From NCBI GenBank assembly GCA_016780605.1, contig JADHLS010000482.1, positions 1-5,197 on the forward strand: a stretch of 5,197 nt of DNA. Direction: 5' to 3'. Position numbers and translations under genes: made by a program. The notes under the pieces are model-generated. The model was given only the letters and a program-made list of their open reading frames with translations, was not told the DNA's origin and did no database searches. Of this stretch, positions 4,805 through 5,197 are shown in pieces. Each line of letters begins with the position of its first letter. Position 1 is the stretch's first letter. The stretch is from Reyranella sp. (lineage in GTDB: Bacteria > Pseudomonadota > Alphaproteobacteria > Reyranellales > Reyranellaceae).

Positions 4805-5197
4805 ATCGACCCCAGCACGCCGCGCAGGATCGAGCCGCCGTTCTTCATGACGGCCTTGGTGGCCTCCCGCACCAGCACATTGGTCACGGTGCGGGCCGCC
4901 GACTTGGCCATCGCCTCACCGATCGAATCGCTGCGCCGCCCGGCCGGAGCCTTGGGCCCTGCCTTGGAATCCGACGGCGGCACGGGCTCGGCCTCACGCA
5001 GGCGCGGCCGCTTCGCCGGCGGAGCCGGCGCGGGCTCGGTCTGCGGGATACGCGTGCGTCCCCATGGTCCAGAGGGCGGCCCCGAAGGTGACGCGGCATC
5101 GCCGGCAGGCGGCGGCGCATCGTACTGGCCGCGACGGCTGGGGCCTGGCGATGTCGGCGCCTGGTCATGCGCGACCTGGCCGCCGGTGGCGCGGCCG
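4795..5197 (-). CDS. C-terminal part of a HerA-like (DUF853) ATPase, partial
   Basis: The frame is open from the window edge to a TAG at 4797-4795, giving the last 133 residues of a longer protein. The final 45 or so residues (SIGEAMAKSAARTVTNVL...ILRGVLGSILK) resemble the conserved tail of HerA-like helicase domain proteins (DUF853, YjgR type), which are cytoplasmic P-loop ATPases of poorly known role. The preceding 85 residues are rich in Pro, Ala, Gly and Arg (for example PAPAPPAKRPR) and look like a disordered linker. The ATPase domain with its Walker motifs would lie beyond the window, so activity cannot be judged. A GTG at 4983 could be mistaken for a start of a 62-residue gene, but the continuous open frame and the tail homology argue against that. 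The gene converges on the cupredoxin gene with 3 bases between stops and is probably unrelated to that operon. Confidence 0.7.
   Translation of the reverse strand, partial: GRATGGQVAHDQAPTSPGPSRRGQYDAPPPAGDAASPSGPPSGPWGRTRIPQTEPAPAPPAKRPRLREAEPVPPSDSKAGPKAPAGRRSDSIGEAMAKSAARTVTNVLVREATKAVMKNGGSILRGVLGSILK

Noticed and set aside
4795..4983. A separate 62-residue gene starting at the GTG at 4983
   Set aside because: The frame stays open to the window edge and the tail resembles the end of a HerA-like protein, so this is the 3' part of a longer gene.

Overview
This is a GC-rich, gene-dense segment that looks like chromosomal DNA of an alphaproteobacterium. That reading rests on base composition, a leuD-leuB pair, a sigma/anti-sigma pair with an alphaproteobacterial look, and a HerA-like (DUF853) C-terminus. 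It is inference; no rRNA or other phylogenetic marker is present. I see no tRNA, rRNA, CRISPR array, insertion sequence or phage gene.

Left part (1-2173, + strand): the end of, or a complete, small TM2-domain membrane protein gene; a 104-base gap holding a 13-bp tandem repeat and hairpins; then leuD and leuB. LeuD is the small subunit of isopropylmalate isomerase and LeuB is 3-isopropylmalate dehydrogenase. They perform the second and third committed steps of leucine synthesis. Both keep their expected catalytic residues.

Middle (2182-3472, - strand): an ECF sigma factor gene and, overlapping its end by 20 bases, a membrane anti-sigma factor gene. They run toward leuB and are separated from it by 11 bases and a strong hairpin.

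Right part (3480-4791, + strand): a gene for a Tat-exported metallophosphoesterase and, 3 bases after it, a gene for a small exported cupredoxin with a complete CuA-type ligand set. The window ends with the 3' part of a HerA/DUF853-like ATPase gene on the - strand, convergent with the cupredoxin gene.

The most interesting region is the intergenic space between the sigma factor and the phosphoesterase. It carries two back-to-back copies of the same promoter-like string, CGGAATA-N16-GGTANTG, one on each strand, with the -35 cores forming a perfect inverted repeat. This fits one ECF sigma factor driving both its own operon and the divergent phosphoesterase-cupredoxin operon. The four genes would then form a self-contained envelope-response unit: a sensor/anti-sigma factor in the membrane, a sigma factor in the cytoplasm, and two exported metal-dependent proteins as output. 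The signal and the physiological role cannot be read from the sequence; copper or redox stress is a reasonable guess only.
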